This document shows positions 1 to 7,893 of a stretch of 31,075 bases of DNA, piece after piece. The notes beneath the pieces are model-generated. The model was not told where the DNA came from, ran no database searches, and saw nothing but the letters and a program-made list of their open reading frames with translations. A program made the translations under genes and the position numbers. This DNA comes from Bacillota bacterium (GTDB lineage: Bacteria > Bacillota > Clostridia > Oscillospirales > Ruminococcaceae). The stretch spans positions 1 to 31,075 of the forward strand of contig JAEWXO010000085.1 of the NCBI GenBank assembly GCA_023458875.1. Direction: 5' to 3'. How positions within the stretch are numbered: position 1 is the stretch's first letter; every line of letters begins with the position of its first letter.

Positions 1-126
1 AAATAGCTTTTAATCGACAAACCACGTAGCATAACGGAACGCATAAATGCGTTCCCTACATTGAGCGTAACCCTCGTAGGGAACGGATTCATCCGTTCCG
101 TGAAATTCATCCTGCGAAGTTTGAGT
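1..126. repeat. Right part of a MITE-like palindromic interspersed repeat
   Basis: Bases 1-59 are identical to the last 59 bases of the window (31017-31075). The segment holds two perfect 8-bp-stem hairpins, at 36-55 (GGAACGCA/TGCGTTCC, loop TAAA) and 80-99 (GGAACGGA/TCCGTTCC, loop TTCA). A further inverted pair, 50-59 with 76-85 (CGTTCCCTAC/GTAGGGAACG), allows an alternative larger fold. The segment ends at 113-126 with TGCGAAGTTTGAGT, the reverse complement of 30954-30967, which looks like the other terminus of the element. No ORF is present. That this is a non-autonomous MITE is inferred from the terminal inverted repeats and internal palindromes. It abuts the glf ribosome binding site by only about 13 bp, so any promoter for glf would lie inside the repeat or upstream of the window. 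Confidence 0.75.
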
Positions 127-151
127 AATTAATTAAGATGGAGGAGAGTTT

Positions 152-1267
152 ATGTATAATTATCTTGTAGTTGGTGCCGGACTTTACGGTGCAGTATTTG
201 CAAATGAAATGAGAAAAAAAGGGAAAACGGTTCTGGTAATTGACAAGAGACCAGACATTGCAGGTAATGTATATACAGAAGATATTGAGGGTATTCATGT
301 ACACAAGTACGGTGCTCATATCTTTCATACAAACAATAAGAAAGTATGGGATTATGTAAATGGATATGCCGAGTTCAACAGGTTTACAAACAGTCCCGTT
401 GCTAATTATAAAGGTGAGCTTTACTCACTTCCTTTTAATATGTACACATTCAATAAGATGTGGGGTGTCGTAACTCCTGAAGAGGCATATGAAAAGATTG
501 AGGAACAGAAGAAGGCAGCTGGAATTACTGAACCTAAGAATCTTGAAGAACAGGCTATTTCACTGGTTGGTACTGATATATATGAAAAGCTTATTAAGGG
601 CTATACAGAAAAACAGTGGGGACGTGACTGTAAGGATCTTCCTTCTTTTATAATTAAAAGACTTCCCGTGAGACTGACTTTTGATAATAATTACTTCAAT
701 GCACTTTATCAGGGTATTCCTATTGGCGGATACACAAAGATGGTAGCCAATATGCTTGATGGAATTGAAGTGACGCTTAACGAAAATTATCTTGCAGACA
801 AGGCTAAGTGGGATTCAATGGCCGAAAAGGTAGTATATACAGGTCCTATTGATGCTTACTTTGACTATAGTCTGGGAACACTAGAATACCGTTCAGTTCG
901 TTTTGAAACTGAAACACTTGATATGCCAAACTTCCAGGGCAATGCTGCTGTAAACTATACAGATCGTGAAACTCCATGGACAAGAATTATCGAACACAAG
1001 TGGTTTGAATTCGGTAAGGACGAAAACGGAAATGATCTTCCTAAGACAGTTATCAGCCGTGAATACAGTTCAGAATGGAAACCGGGTGATGAACCTTATT
1101 ACCCGGTAAACGATGAAAAGAACGGCGAGAGATATGCTGAGTATAAAAAACTTGCTGAAAACGAAAAGAATATTATTTTCGGCGGACGTCTTGGCGAGTA
1201 CAAATATTATGATATGGATGCTGTGATTGATGCTGCGTTAAATATGGCAGCAGCTCAGAATGATTAA
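152..1267 (+). CDS. glf: UDP-galactopyranose mutase
   Basis: This flavoenzyme interconverts UDP-galactopyranose and UDP-galactofuranose in the cytoplasm and so provides the activated Galf donor. At 371 aa it is the usual length for bacterial Glf. The N-terminus carries the FAD-binding Rossmann motif GAGLYG at residues 8-13, followed by a strand ending in IDKR at about 30-33. The conserved YGAHIFHTNN stretch lies at 53-62, and the C-terminal family signature GGRLGEYKYYDMD starts near residue 344. The ATG is preceded by a GGAGGAG Shine-Dalgarno site at about 140-146. It is the first gene of the window's polysaccharide operon, and its last 8 bases overlap the next gene, a predicted galactofuranosyltransferase. 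That pairing matches the known glf-glfT association in mycobacteria and other Galf producers. No promoter is recognisable in the 25 bp between the upstream repeat and the start codon. Confidence 0.96.
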   Translation: MYNYLVVGAGLYGAVFANEMRKKGKTVLVIDKRPDIAGNVYTEDIEGIHVHKYGAHIFHTNNKKVWDYVNGYAEFNRFTNSPVANYKGELYSLPFNMYTFNKMWGVVTPEEAYEKIEEQKKAAGITEPKNLEEQAISLVGTDIYEKLIKGYTEKQWGRDCKDLPSFIIKRLPVRLTFDNNYFNALYQGIPIGGYTKMVANMLDGIEVTLNENYLADKAKWDSMAEKVVYTGPIDAYFDYSLGTLEYRSVRFETETLDMPNFQGNAAVNYTDRETPWTRIIEHKWFEFGKDENGNDLPKTVISREYSSEWKPGDEPYYPVNDEKNGERYAEYKKLAENEKNIIFGGRLGEYKYYDMDAVIDAALNMAAAQND

Positions 1268-2867
1268 ATTTTTTGATTTTGCTTTAAATCCTGTAATCAA
1301 AGAATCAGAAAAGCTTTATTACAGAAAAGAAGGAAGCATGGTTTCATTCTGTACGTACTTTAACGCTATACCTGCCGGTAAGCTTAAAAAATACTCCGCT
1401 GCTGAAATGATCATAATAAAGGCCATTGTTGAAAATGAAACCGTGTTAAAAGTAAAGTGTACAGGCAGTGACGATATTATTGCATGCTGCTGCACAGATT
1501 CATATTCAGAACTGATAATAAGAATATCAGATGTTCCTGACGGCTCAGTTCTGATGTACATGACAGCTGAAGGAGGAAAGCTCTTATCAGCATCCGTATA
1601 TCTTTCCGGAACAGAAAGATATATATCTGCAGCATTAATTACATGTACATATAAAAGAGAAGAACAACTGATATCCAACATCAGATATCTGCTTGAAAAG
1701 TCTGATGAAAATGATTTCGATATTATCGTTTCTGATAATGGTTCAACGTTAGATGAAAATTTATTTGAGTGCTGCCGTGCTTCCGTTATAAGAAATATAA
1801 ATAACGGTGGCAGCGGCGGTTATCATGCCGGGATGGCTGAAGCAGTCAAAAGAAATAAGTATACACATTTCATCATAATGGATGATGACGTACTTATAGA
1901 ATACTGTGCTATTCAAAAGCTTCTTGGATTTCTGAGAGCTTTAAAAGATGAATATTCAGATCTTACAGTCTGCGGTTCCATGATTAGTCTTTATGAACCA
2001 TGTGTACAGTTTGAATCCGGCGGATTCTTTTCACCGGACGGCATGCAGACTGGCAGGTGTTACAAAAATAATATTTCATCTACAGATGGTCTGCTTGCTG
2101 ACGAGGAAGAAAAGATAATTAATTATGCAGCATGGTGGCTGGTTTGTATGCCGGCCGGTTATGCAGAAAACGGAGAATATCCGGCACCTTTTTTCATAAA
2201 GTATGATGATGTTGAGTATTCACTGAGGTGTAAAATGAAAATAATTTCACTTTGTGGCTTTGGTGTATGGCATGAGGACTTTGGAAGCAAATACAATGCC
2301 GTATCGGCATATTTTGATACACGCAATTACCTGTTTCTGATGAAATGGCATGGAGAGAACTTTAATTCTCTCAGGGCTTTCAGAAAAGCACTGTGGATGC
2401 TTACGGAGAAAATATGCCGGCAGCAGTACAGCTTTGCCGGGGCTGTGATCATGGGATACCGAGATTATCTTAAAGGTGAGGAGTTTCTCATAAGTCCGGA
2501 TAACGGTTCGCTACTGACTGAAATAGCCGGATATAACATCAGCCTGTATGACGATTCAGAACTTCATAAACTTTATAATGTTAAATATGACGATGAACTG
2601 TACCGTATATGTTCCGGTGTGGCTTTTAGCAGATATATGCAGTTTCTGCTTTACGGACAGACTATTCCCTCCGTGTTCTGCAGAAAACTTTCAGTCACGG
2701 ATGTTATTTCAGACAGAAAAGAGCATTATTTCAGAGCAGACAGAGTGCTGCATTACAGTGTAAACGACAGAAAAGGATATGTGACGAAAAAATCTATAAT
2801 TAAAACTTTATATTTATTATTGAAGTTTATATATATTCATATTAAATTTAGTGGGGGAAGAAAATGA
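1260..2867 (+). CDS. GlfT2-like galactofuranosyltransferase (GT2 family), paralog 1
   Basis: A predicted processive or chain-extending galactofuranosyltransferase using UDP-Galf. The layout follows mycobacterial GlfT2: an N-terminal beta-sandwich (about 15-120, with the FCTYFN...K.KYS pattern shared by the paralogs), a GT-A domain beginning ITCTYKRE, and a C-terminal helical region. Visible catalytic features are NGGSGGYHAGM, the metal-binding MDDD (D208-D210), an AWW motif, KYDDVEYSLR (D316/D317) and WHED (H338), all matching the GlfT2 donor/acceptor-site pattern. At 535 aa it is shorter than its two paralogs. It lacks their C-terminal coiled/basic tail and instead ends in a hydrophobic, basic stretch (KTLYLLLKFIYIHIKF) that could sit on the membrane. 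The start overlaps the glf stop by 8 bp with no clear Shine-Dalgarno site, which suggests translational coupling. Linkage specificity cannot be read from sequence. Confidence 0.87.
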   Translation: MIKFFDFALNPVIKESEKLYYRKEGSMVSFCTYFNAIPAGKLKKYSAAEMIIIKAIVENETVLKVKCTGSDDIIACCCTDSYSELIIRISDVPDGSVLMYMTAEGGKLLSASVYLSGTERYISAALITCTYKREEQLISNIRYLLEKSDENDFDIIVSDNGSTLDENLFECCRASVIRNINNGGSGGYHAGMAEAVKRNKYTHFIIMDDDVLIEYCAIQKLLGFLRALKDEYSDLTVCGSMISLYEPCVQFESGGFFSPDGMQTGRCYKNNISSTDGLLADEEEKIINYAAWWLVCMPAGYAENGEYPAPFFIKYDDVEYSLRCKMKIISLCGFGVWHEDFGSKYNAVSAYFDTRNYLFLMKWHGENFNSLRAFRKALWMLTEKICRQQYSFAGAVIMGYRDYLKGEEFLISPDNGSLLTEIAGYNISLYDDSELHKLYNVKYDDELYRICSGVAFSRYMQFLLYGQTIPSVFCRKLSVTDVISDRKEHYFRADRVLHYSVNDRKGYVTKKSIIKTLYLLLKFIYIHIKFSGGRK

Positions 2868-4675
2868 TACTTCAGAATGTAATTTTACCGTCTACCAGTA
2901 CATGTACAGAAGAAAGCATGTATTTCAGAAGGCAGAATGACGTAGTTTATTTGTGGTGTAATGACTGGATCGATGTTAATCCCGGCGGCATTGTGGAGTT
3001 CGACACATATTTTAACGGTTTTTCAGCTGAAAAATGGTTTAAATATTCAAAGGTGAAAACAGTATATATAACATTAAAGGTCAAGGGAAATCTCCGACTG
3101 ACAATGATGAGAAAAGAAAAAATCGGTGACAGGATAATTACGGAGTACACAGGAGAACATATGTGTATTACGGAAAATAATGAAGTTAAGGAATTTACTT
3201 TTCCGTTTGAAACCTCATCTCCAAATGGTATGTACTGTTTTCAACTTTCCGGTGTTGAAGGTGTTTCTGTTTTTTACGGTGCAAACTACAGCGCTGAATT
3301 AAAAAAAGATGAAATATCACTGGTTAAGATTGCTGTTGATATCTGTACGTATAAAAGAGAAAGATTTATTGAAGGAAATATAAACATTCTGAATGAAAAA
3401 TTCCTGAATAACAAAAAAACTTTTATGTATGATAAACTTGAGATATTCATCTCTGATAATGCACATACACTTGACAGTGAAAAGCTTTCCAGTGAAAAAA
3501 TACATATTTTTCAGAATAAAAATGTCGGTGGTGCCGGTGGCTTTACACGTGGCATGATTGAAATCAGGAAGGTCAAAGAAAAAAGAAAAATTACACATAT
3601 ACTTGTTATGGATGACGATATAGTAATAGAGCCTGAGGCATTGTTCAGAACGTGTGCCATACTTTCGTGTACAAAGGATGAGTACAGAGATGCATTTATA
3701 GGTGGAGCAATGCTTCGTCTCGATAACAGATATATTCAGACTGAATCAGGAGCGTTATGGAACGGCGGCGAGATCATTTCCCTGAAGGGCGGGCTTGATC
3801 TTCGTACACTGGATGCATGTCTTTTTAATGAATTTGAAGAACGTGCCCAGTTTAATGCATGGTGGTACTGTGCATTTCCAGTTGATGTTGTAGAAGATGA
3901 TAATCTCCCTATGCCAATATTTATTCGTGGTGATGACGTTGAGTACGGACTCAGAAATATGAAACATCTCATTCTGATGAATGGTATCTGCGTATGGCAT
4001 GAGCCGTTTGAAAATAAATATTCTTCGTTCCTTTATTATTATATTTTAAGAAACAGACTTATAGACAATTCACTTCATAATATGGTTATTCCAAAAAAGC
4101 AGTTTATTAATCTGCTCGAAATGCAGGTCAATGACGAGCTTCGGATCTACCGTTATAAAAATGCTGAGCTTCTTATGAGGGGTGTAGAGGACTTCTTTAA
4201 GGGAGTTGAATGGCTTATGAGTCAGGATGGTGAAAAACTTCATCAGGATATTATGAAAAACGGATACAAGCTCCAGTATCTTGAAGACCTGGAGGATAAG
4301 GTGAATTTCCTGTATCCGCTTTACGAAAAATCTCTCAGGGATGTTCCTGCAATGGGAAGAAAACAGAGAATTATTAATCATTATTCAGTGAATGGTACAT
4401 ATCTGAAACCTGTAAGAGATTACAATATTGTTCCTACAGTAGGGCCTTGTCAGTCATCATTCTACAGAGTTGAAACCGTACTTTACTATGACTATTCCAG
4501 CAGAAAAGGTTTTGTTACCAGACGTAATCCCGAAAAGTGTAAAGCTCTTCAGAAACAGCTTAAGGCACTTTGCAGTAAAGTTAACGCTGACTATGATTCT
4601 GCAGTTAAAAGATTTGCTTCAGATGCAAAGAAACTTACAAATATAAATTTCTGGAATAAGTATCTGGGTATTTGA
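2864..4675 (+). CDS. GlfT2-like galactofuranosyltransferase (GT2 family), paralog 2
   Basis: Second GlfT2-like enzyme, 603 aa. The N-terminal beta-sandwich carries the signature VEFDTYFNGFSAEKWFKYS near residues 45-63. The GT-A domain begins at DICTYKRE. Key residues are NVGGAGGFTRGM, the DXD-type MDDD (D250-D252), WWYC, FIRGDDVEYGLR (D357/D358) and the catalytic-region WHEP (H379). The C-terminal part ends in a helical, lysine-rich tail that finishes FWNKYLGI, resembling the end of paralog 3 (FWREYLKMK). The ATG overlaps the previous gene's TGA by 4 bp (ATGA), and GGGGGAAG lies just upstream. Together with glf and the other two paralogs it points to a glycan with several Galf residues or linkages. 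In mycobacteria two Glf transferases divide linker priming and chain extension. A similar division here is an inference. Confidence 0.89.
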   Translation: MILQNVILPSTSTCTEESMYFRRQNDVVYLWCNDWIDVNPGGIVEFDTYFNGFSAEKWFKYSKVKTVYITLKVKGNLRLTMMRKEKIGDRIITEYTGEHMCITENNEVKEFTFPFETSSPNGMYCFQLSGVEGVSVFYGANYSAELKKDEISLVKIAVDICTYKRERFIEGNINILNEKFLNNKKTFMYDKLEIFISDNAHTLDSEKLSSEKIHIFQNKNVGGAGGFTRGMIEIRKVKEKRKITHILVMDDDIVIEPEALFRTCAILSCTKDEYRDAFIGGAMLRLDNRYIQTESGALWNGGEIISLKGGLDLRTLDACLFNEFEERAQFNAWWYCAFPVDVVEDDNLPMPIFIRGDDVEYGLRNMKHLILMNGICVWHEPFENKYSSFLYYYILRNRLIDNSLHNMVIPKKQFINLLEMQVNDELRIYRYKNAELLMRGVEDFFKGVEWLMSQDGEKLHQDIMKNGYKLQYLEDLEDKVNFLYPLYEKSLRDVPAMGRKQRIINHYSVNGTYLKPVRDYNIVPTVGPCQSSFYRVETVLYYDYSSRKGFVTRRNPEKCKALQKQLKALCSKVNADYDSAVKRFASDAKKLTNINFWNKYLGI

Positions 4676-4698
4676 TAATAAATTTATGAGGTGGAAAA

Positions 4699-5958
4699 AT
4701 GATTAGGAAAAATAATAACAGAAATTATAAGAACTCATCCGATAATGTTCTTTCATCAGCATCAAAAACTATGTCAGAATCAGTTTTATCAGAAGTGACT
4801 GAAAATAATGAAGTGGCTGAAAATACTGAACCGGAAAAAAATGCACCTGATACTGCTAAAGAGCCAATCGTTATTGATTCAGATAAAGCAACAGCAATTT
4901 ATACTCTTTGGTTTGGTCTTGATTATGGTAGCATACTTACGTCATATGCTATTTACAATGTTGCCAGACAACTGGGAAAAAAGCCGTATCTCCTTGAGAA
5001 GCATCCTGAACTATGGGGAGAACATTACACTGACAGGAACAATATTGCCGGAAAATTTATTACTAAAAACTGCGATATTCTTGAGGTATTCAGTGATGAA
5101 AATGCCAAAAATGCACTTTCAGAAATTAGAACACATATTATAGGTTCAGATATTTTGTGGGATAACAATATAGTCGGAAAACAGACAGACAAGTATTATT
5201 ACCTTAGTGATATATCAGATCAGGATAAGAAAAAGATATCATTCGGTACTTCACTTGGCGGACATAACGTTGAAGTTGACCGAAGAAATGACTACTGTAT
5301 TCTTCTTAACAAATTTAATTGCATATCAGTAAAGAGTCTTGATGAATCAATGAGGCTCTCAGATATGTATTATATTTGCCCGGAAATAGTACTTGATCCT
5401 GTATTCCTTTGCGATATGGAAAAGTATACAGAGTGTGCTGAAGGATCAGTGGCAAATGAGATTGAACAGGAAAACAGTTTTATCTTTACGTATATGAAAA
5501 ACGGCAACAGCAGAAAGAAAGATTTTATTCTCAGAGGTAACAGGGCTCTTATGGAAAATCATCTGTCACCGTTAAGAAATTTCATAGACATTAACCGTTT
5601 CCCTGAATCAAGGGCTGCAATTGGTCTTGAACCGGCATTTCATATCCTTGCAGATGACTGGCTTCACTATATAATTAACAGTGATTTTGTTATAACAGAC
5701 GATTATTATGGTATGTGCTTTGCACTTATGTTTGAAAAGAATTTTGCAGTTCTTGTAGACAGAGAAACCGAAAATCTTTCTCTTTATACTACTCTTCTTG
5801 AACAGCTTAAACTGTCTGAAAGACTTGTATTTACCGATGATGATTTCATGGCAAAGGAATATCTTTTCAGAAAACCGGTTAAGTATAAGGGTGTCAGTGA
5901 AAAACTTGAGAAGCTCAGGACTGATTCTTTAAACTGGTTCAAGAATAATCTAGGTTAA
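4699..5958 (+). CDS. Divergent polysaccharide pyruvyl transferase-family protein, motif-altered
   Basis: A 419-aa member of the PF04230-type polysaccharide pyruvyl transferase superfamily, whose members move pyruvate from phosphoenolpyruvate onto sugars as ketals. The family's N-terminal motif is present (FGLDYGSILTSYA, from residue 72), as is the mid-domain VLDPVFLCD stretch. The two most diagnostic motifs are altered relative to the other three copies here: GSDQMWN is GSDILWD (149-155), and TDSFHGTCF is TDDYYGMCF (333-341), replacing Ser with Asp and the conserved His with Tyr at 337. The first 57 or so residues are a low-complexity Asn/Ser/Glu-rich extension absent from the paralogs. A GAGGTGG ribosome binding site precedes the ATG, and the gene sits 23 bp after paralog 2 and 26 bp before paralog 3 of the galactofuranosyltransferases. 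It may be catalytically altered, structural or regulatory. Loss of activity is inferred. Confidence 0.82.
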   Translation: MIRKNNNRNYKNSSDNVLSSASKTMSESVLSEVTENNEVAENTEPEKNAPDTAKEPIVIDSDKATAIYTLWFGLDYGSILTSYAIYNVARQLGKKPYLLEKHPELWGEHYTDRNNIAGKFITKNCDILEVFSDENAKNALSEIRTHIIGSDILWDNNIVGKQTDKYYYLSDISDQDKKKISFGTSLGGHNVEVDRRNDYCILLNKFNCISVKSLDESMRLSDMYYICPEIVLDPVFLCDMEKYTECAEGSVANEIEQENSFIFTYMKNGNSRKKDFILRGNRALMENHLSPLRNFIDINRFPESRAAIGLEPAFHILADDWLHYIINSDFVITDDYYGMCFALMFEKNFAVLVDRETENLSLYTTLLEQLKLSERLVFTDDDFMAKEYLFRKPVKYKGVSEKLEKLRTDSLNWFKNNLG

Positions 5959-5984
5959 TTAAGGTTTTTAAGGAGTATATAAAG

Positions 5985-7880
5985 ATGAAAATTGTAAAGT
6001 TTAAAATACAGAATCTAATTCTTATCAGCAATAAGAATCTTGATGAAAACAGAGCTATGATGTACAGATCAAAAGATAATGCAAAGTTTCACTATGATAA
6101 TTTAAAGTCGGCTTATTGCCTGAAGCCCGGTGAATTTGTGGAATTTTTTACATACTTCAATTCTTTCTCATATGCTAAATGGATAAAGTATACCAATGTA
6201 AAGGATGTATATTTTCAGCTCAGATGTAAAGGTTCACTGAAAATAACAATGTTCGGACATTTCCGTGACGGAAATAATATCGGCAAGGAAATGATGGAGA
6301 CATATACATTCAGACTTAAGGAAATGACAGATGTAAAAATTCCTGTTCCTTCATATACAAAGGGTGAGGTTATTGGTTTTCAGTTTGACGTTCTTCAGCC
6401 TGATGAAGAAATTAATGCATACTATGCTTCTCTCGGTCAGAAAACAGATCCGGATCTGTATATTGAAAGAGGCGGCTGGTACACAGATATCAGTGATGAG
6501 TTTATAAACGATGTAAATATTTCAATTGCAACAACTACTTTTAAGAAGGAAGACTACATTGAGAGAAATATCGATGTACTGGAAAGAGAACTTTTCTACA
6601 GCGGAGAGCCTGCTGCGAAGCATTTCCATCTTAAAATTGTTGATAACGGCAGAACACTTGATCCTGAGCTGTATAACAGCGAACATATCTCTGTTTATCC
6701 TAATGACAATGTAGGTGGTGCTGGTGGATTTACAAGAGGTATGATCGAGTCGCTTGACTTTGAGCCGTTCAAGGCAACCCATGTTCTTCTCATGGATGAT
6801 GACGTTATGGTTATGCCTGAAGCGTTTATCCGTACATATTCGCTTCTTGCACTTGTAAAGCCTGAGTATGATGAACGTTATGTAAGCGGTGCTATGCTTT
6901 ACTATGAGAGAACAAACATTCAGCATGAAGATGTAGGGTATGTTCATGAAGACGGTTCATATGGACCAAACAAGCCTATTATGGATATGAATCTCTGGGA
7001 CTCTGTTTTCCGTAATGATGAGGATATTGAATTCCACAAAAATTCATATGCCGGCTGGTGGTACTGCTGTATACCGGTTAAGAAAATAAAGGATAATCAC
7101 ATGCCTGTTCCTCTCTTTATCAGAGGAGATGACGTTGAGTTCTCTGTAGCCAATAACGCAGAATTCCTTACGCTTAACGGTATCTGTATCTGGCACAAGG
7201 GGTTTGCAAACAAGTTTAATGCATGCCTTGAGCTTTACATGGTTCACAGAAACAGTCTTATCATTCAGGCTATGAGCGGTATTTGTCAGGATATTGATTT
7301 TGTTGAACGAATTGACGGATTCTTTAAGTCAAATCTTTGCAGACTTGCCTATAATAACTGCGAACTTCTCCTTGATTCAATTGAAGAATTTGCTATGGGG
7401 CCTGATTTTATGAATACACCTCAGGGCGAGAAAATCATGAAATCTCATGCTGCCAAGAATGAAAAGATGCGTGAAGCAAATCTTGTATATGACTCCCCTG
7501 TTGATTTTTGCAGAGTGTATCTGAGAGAGGAACACCAGCTTTCTGATGAACAGAGACTCCTTTATGATGCAACCTATAACGGACAGACTCTTCCGGATGA
7601 GGTTCTTAAGAAAGGGCATACTGCTGTCATAGCATATGACTGGTTCGATGATCCTGCCAAGCAGTACTTTGCTGAGCAGATTCTTGCAGTCAATCCTTTT
7701 GATCATACAGTCTGCCTAAGAAAGCGTGACAGGGAGCGTTTTGAGCAACTTATGGACCGTTACAACAGAGTAATGAAGTTCTATAAGGAAAACAAGGAAA
7801 ACATCGAAGAGCAGTACAAAGAAGCAGCAAAGACCCTTCAGTCTCAGAGCTTCTGGAGAGAATATCTTAAGATGAAATAA
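5985..7880 (+). CDS. GlfT2-like galactofuranosyltransferase (GT2 family), paralog 3
   Basis: Third and longest GlfT2-like enzyme, 631 aa. It has the N-terminal beta-sandwich with VEFFTYFNSFSYAKWIKYT, a GT-A domain starting at TTTFKKED, NVGGAGGFTRGM, metal-binding MDDD (D271-D273), GWWYC, FIRGDDVEF (D382/D383) and WHKG (H404). The C-terminal region has charged helices and closes with FWREYLKMK. A clean AAGGAG site lies about 10 bp before the ATG. The core is clearly homologous to paralogs 1 and 2, with paralog 2 the closer by eye (shared NVGGAGGFTRGMIE and FIRGDDVE). Separation of paralogs 2 and 3 by a pyruvyl-transferase-like gene suggests duplication of a transferase/pyruvyl-transferase module, which is an inference. 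Confidence 0.89.
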   Translation: MKIVKFKIQNLILISNKNLDENRAMMYRSKDNAKFHYDNLKSAYCLKPGEFVEFFTYFNSFSYAKWIKYTNVKDVYFQLRCKGSLKITMFGHFRDGNNIGKEMMETYTFRLKEMTDVKIPVPSYTKGEVIGFQFDVLQPDEEINAYYASLGQKTDPDLYIERGGWYTDISDEFINDVNISIATTTFKKEDYIERNIDVLERELFYSGEPAAKHFHLKIVDNGRTLDPELYNSEHISVYPNDNVGGAGGFTRGMIESLDFEPFKATHVLLMDDDVMVMPEAFIRTYSLLALVKPEYDERYVSGAMLYYERTNIQHEDVGYVHEDGSYGPNKPIMDMNLWDSVFRNDEDIEFHKNSYAGWWYCCIPVKKIKDNHMPVPLFIRGDDVEFSVANNAEFLTLNGICIWHKGFANKFNACLELYMVHRNSLIIQAMSGICQDIDFVERIDGFFKSNLCRLAYNNCELLLDSIEEFAMGPDFMNTPQGEKIMKSHAAKNEKMREANLVYDSPVDFCRVYLREEHQLSDEQRLLYDATYNGQTLPDEVLKKGHTAVIAYDWFDDPAKQYFAEQILAVNPFDHTVCLRKRDRERFEQLMDRYNRVMKFYKENKENIEEQYKEAAKTLQSQSFWREYLKMK

Positions 7881-7893
7881 AGTGTGAGGAATT

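Noticed and set aside
36..99. CRISPR-like palindromic repeats at the window start
   Set aside because: There are only two related hairpins with different stem sequences, no regular spacers and no cas genes. They belong to the interspersed repeat.
6522..6947. 141-aa antisense ORF in the third galactofuranosyltransferase
   Set aside because: It is antisense to the conserved GT-A core, Cys/Arg-rich and unlike a protein family, and is explained by the codon pattern of the sense gene.
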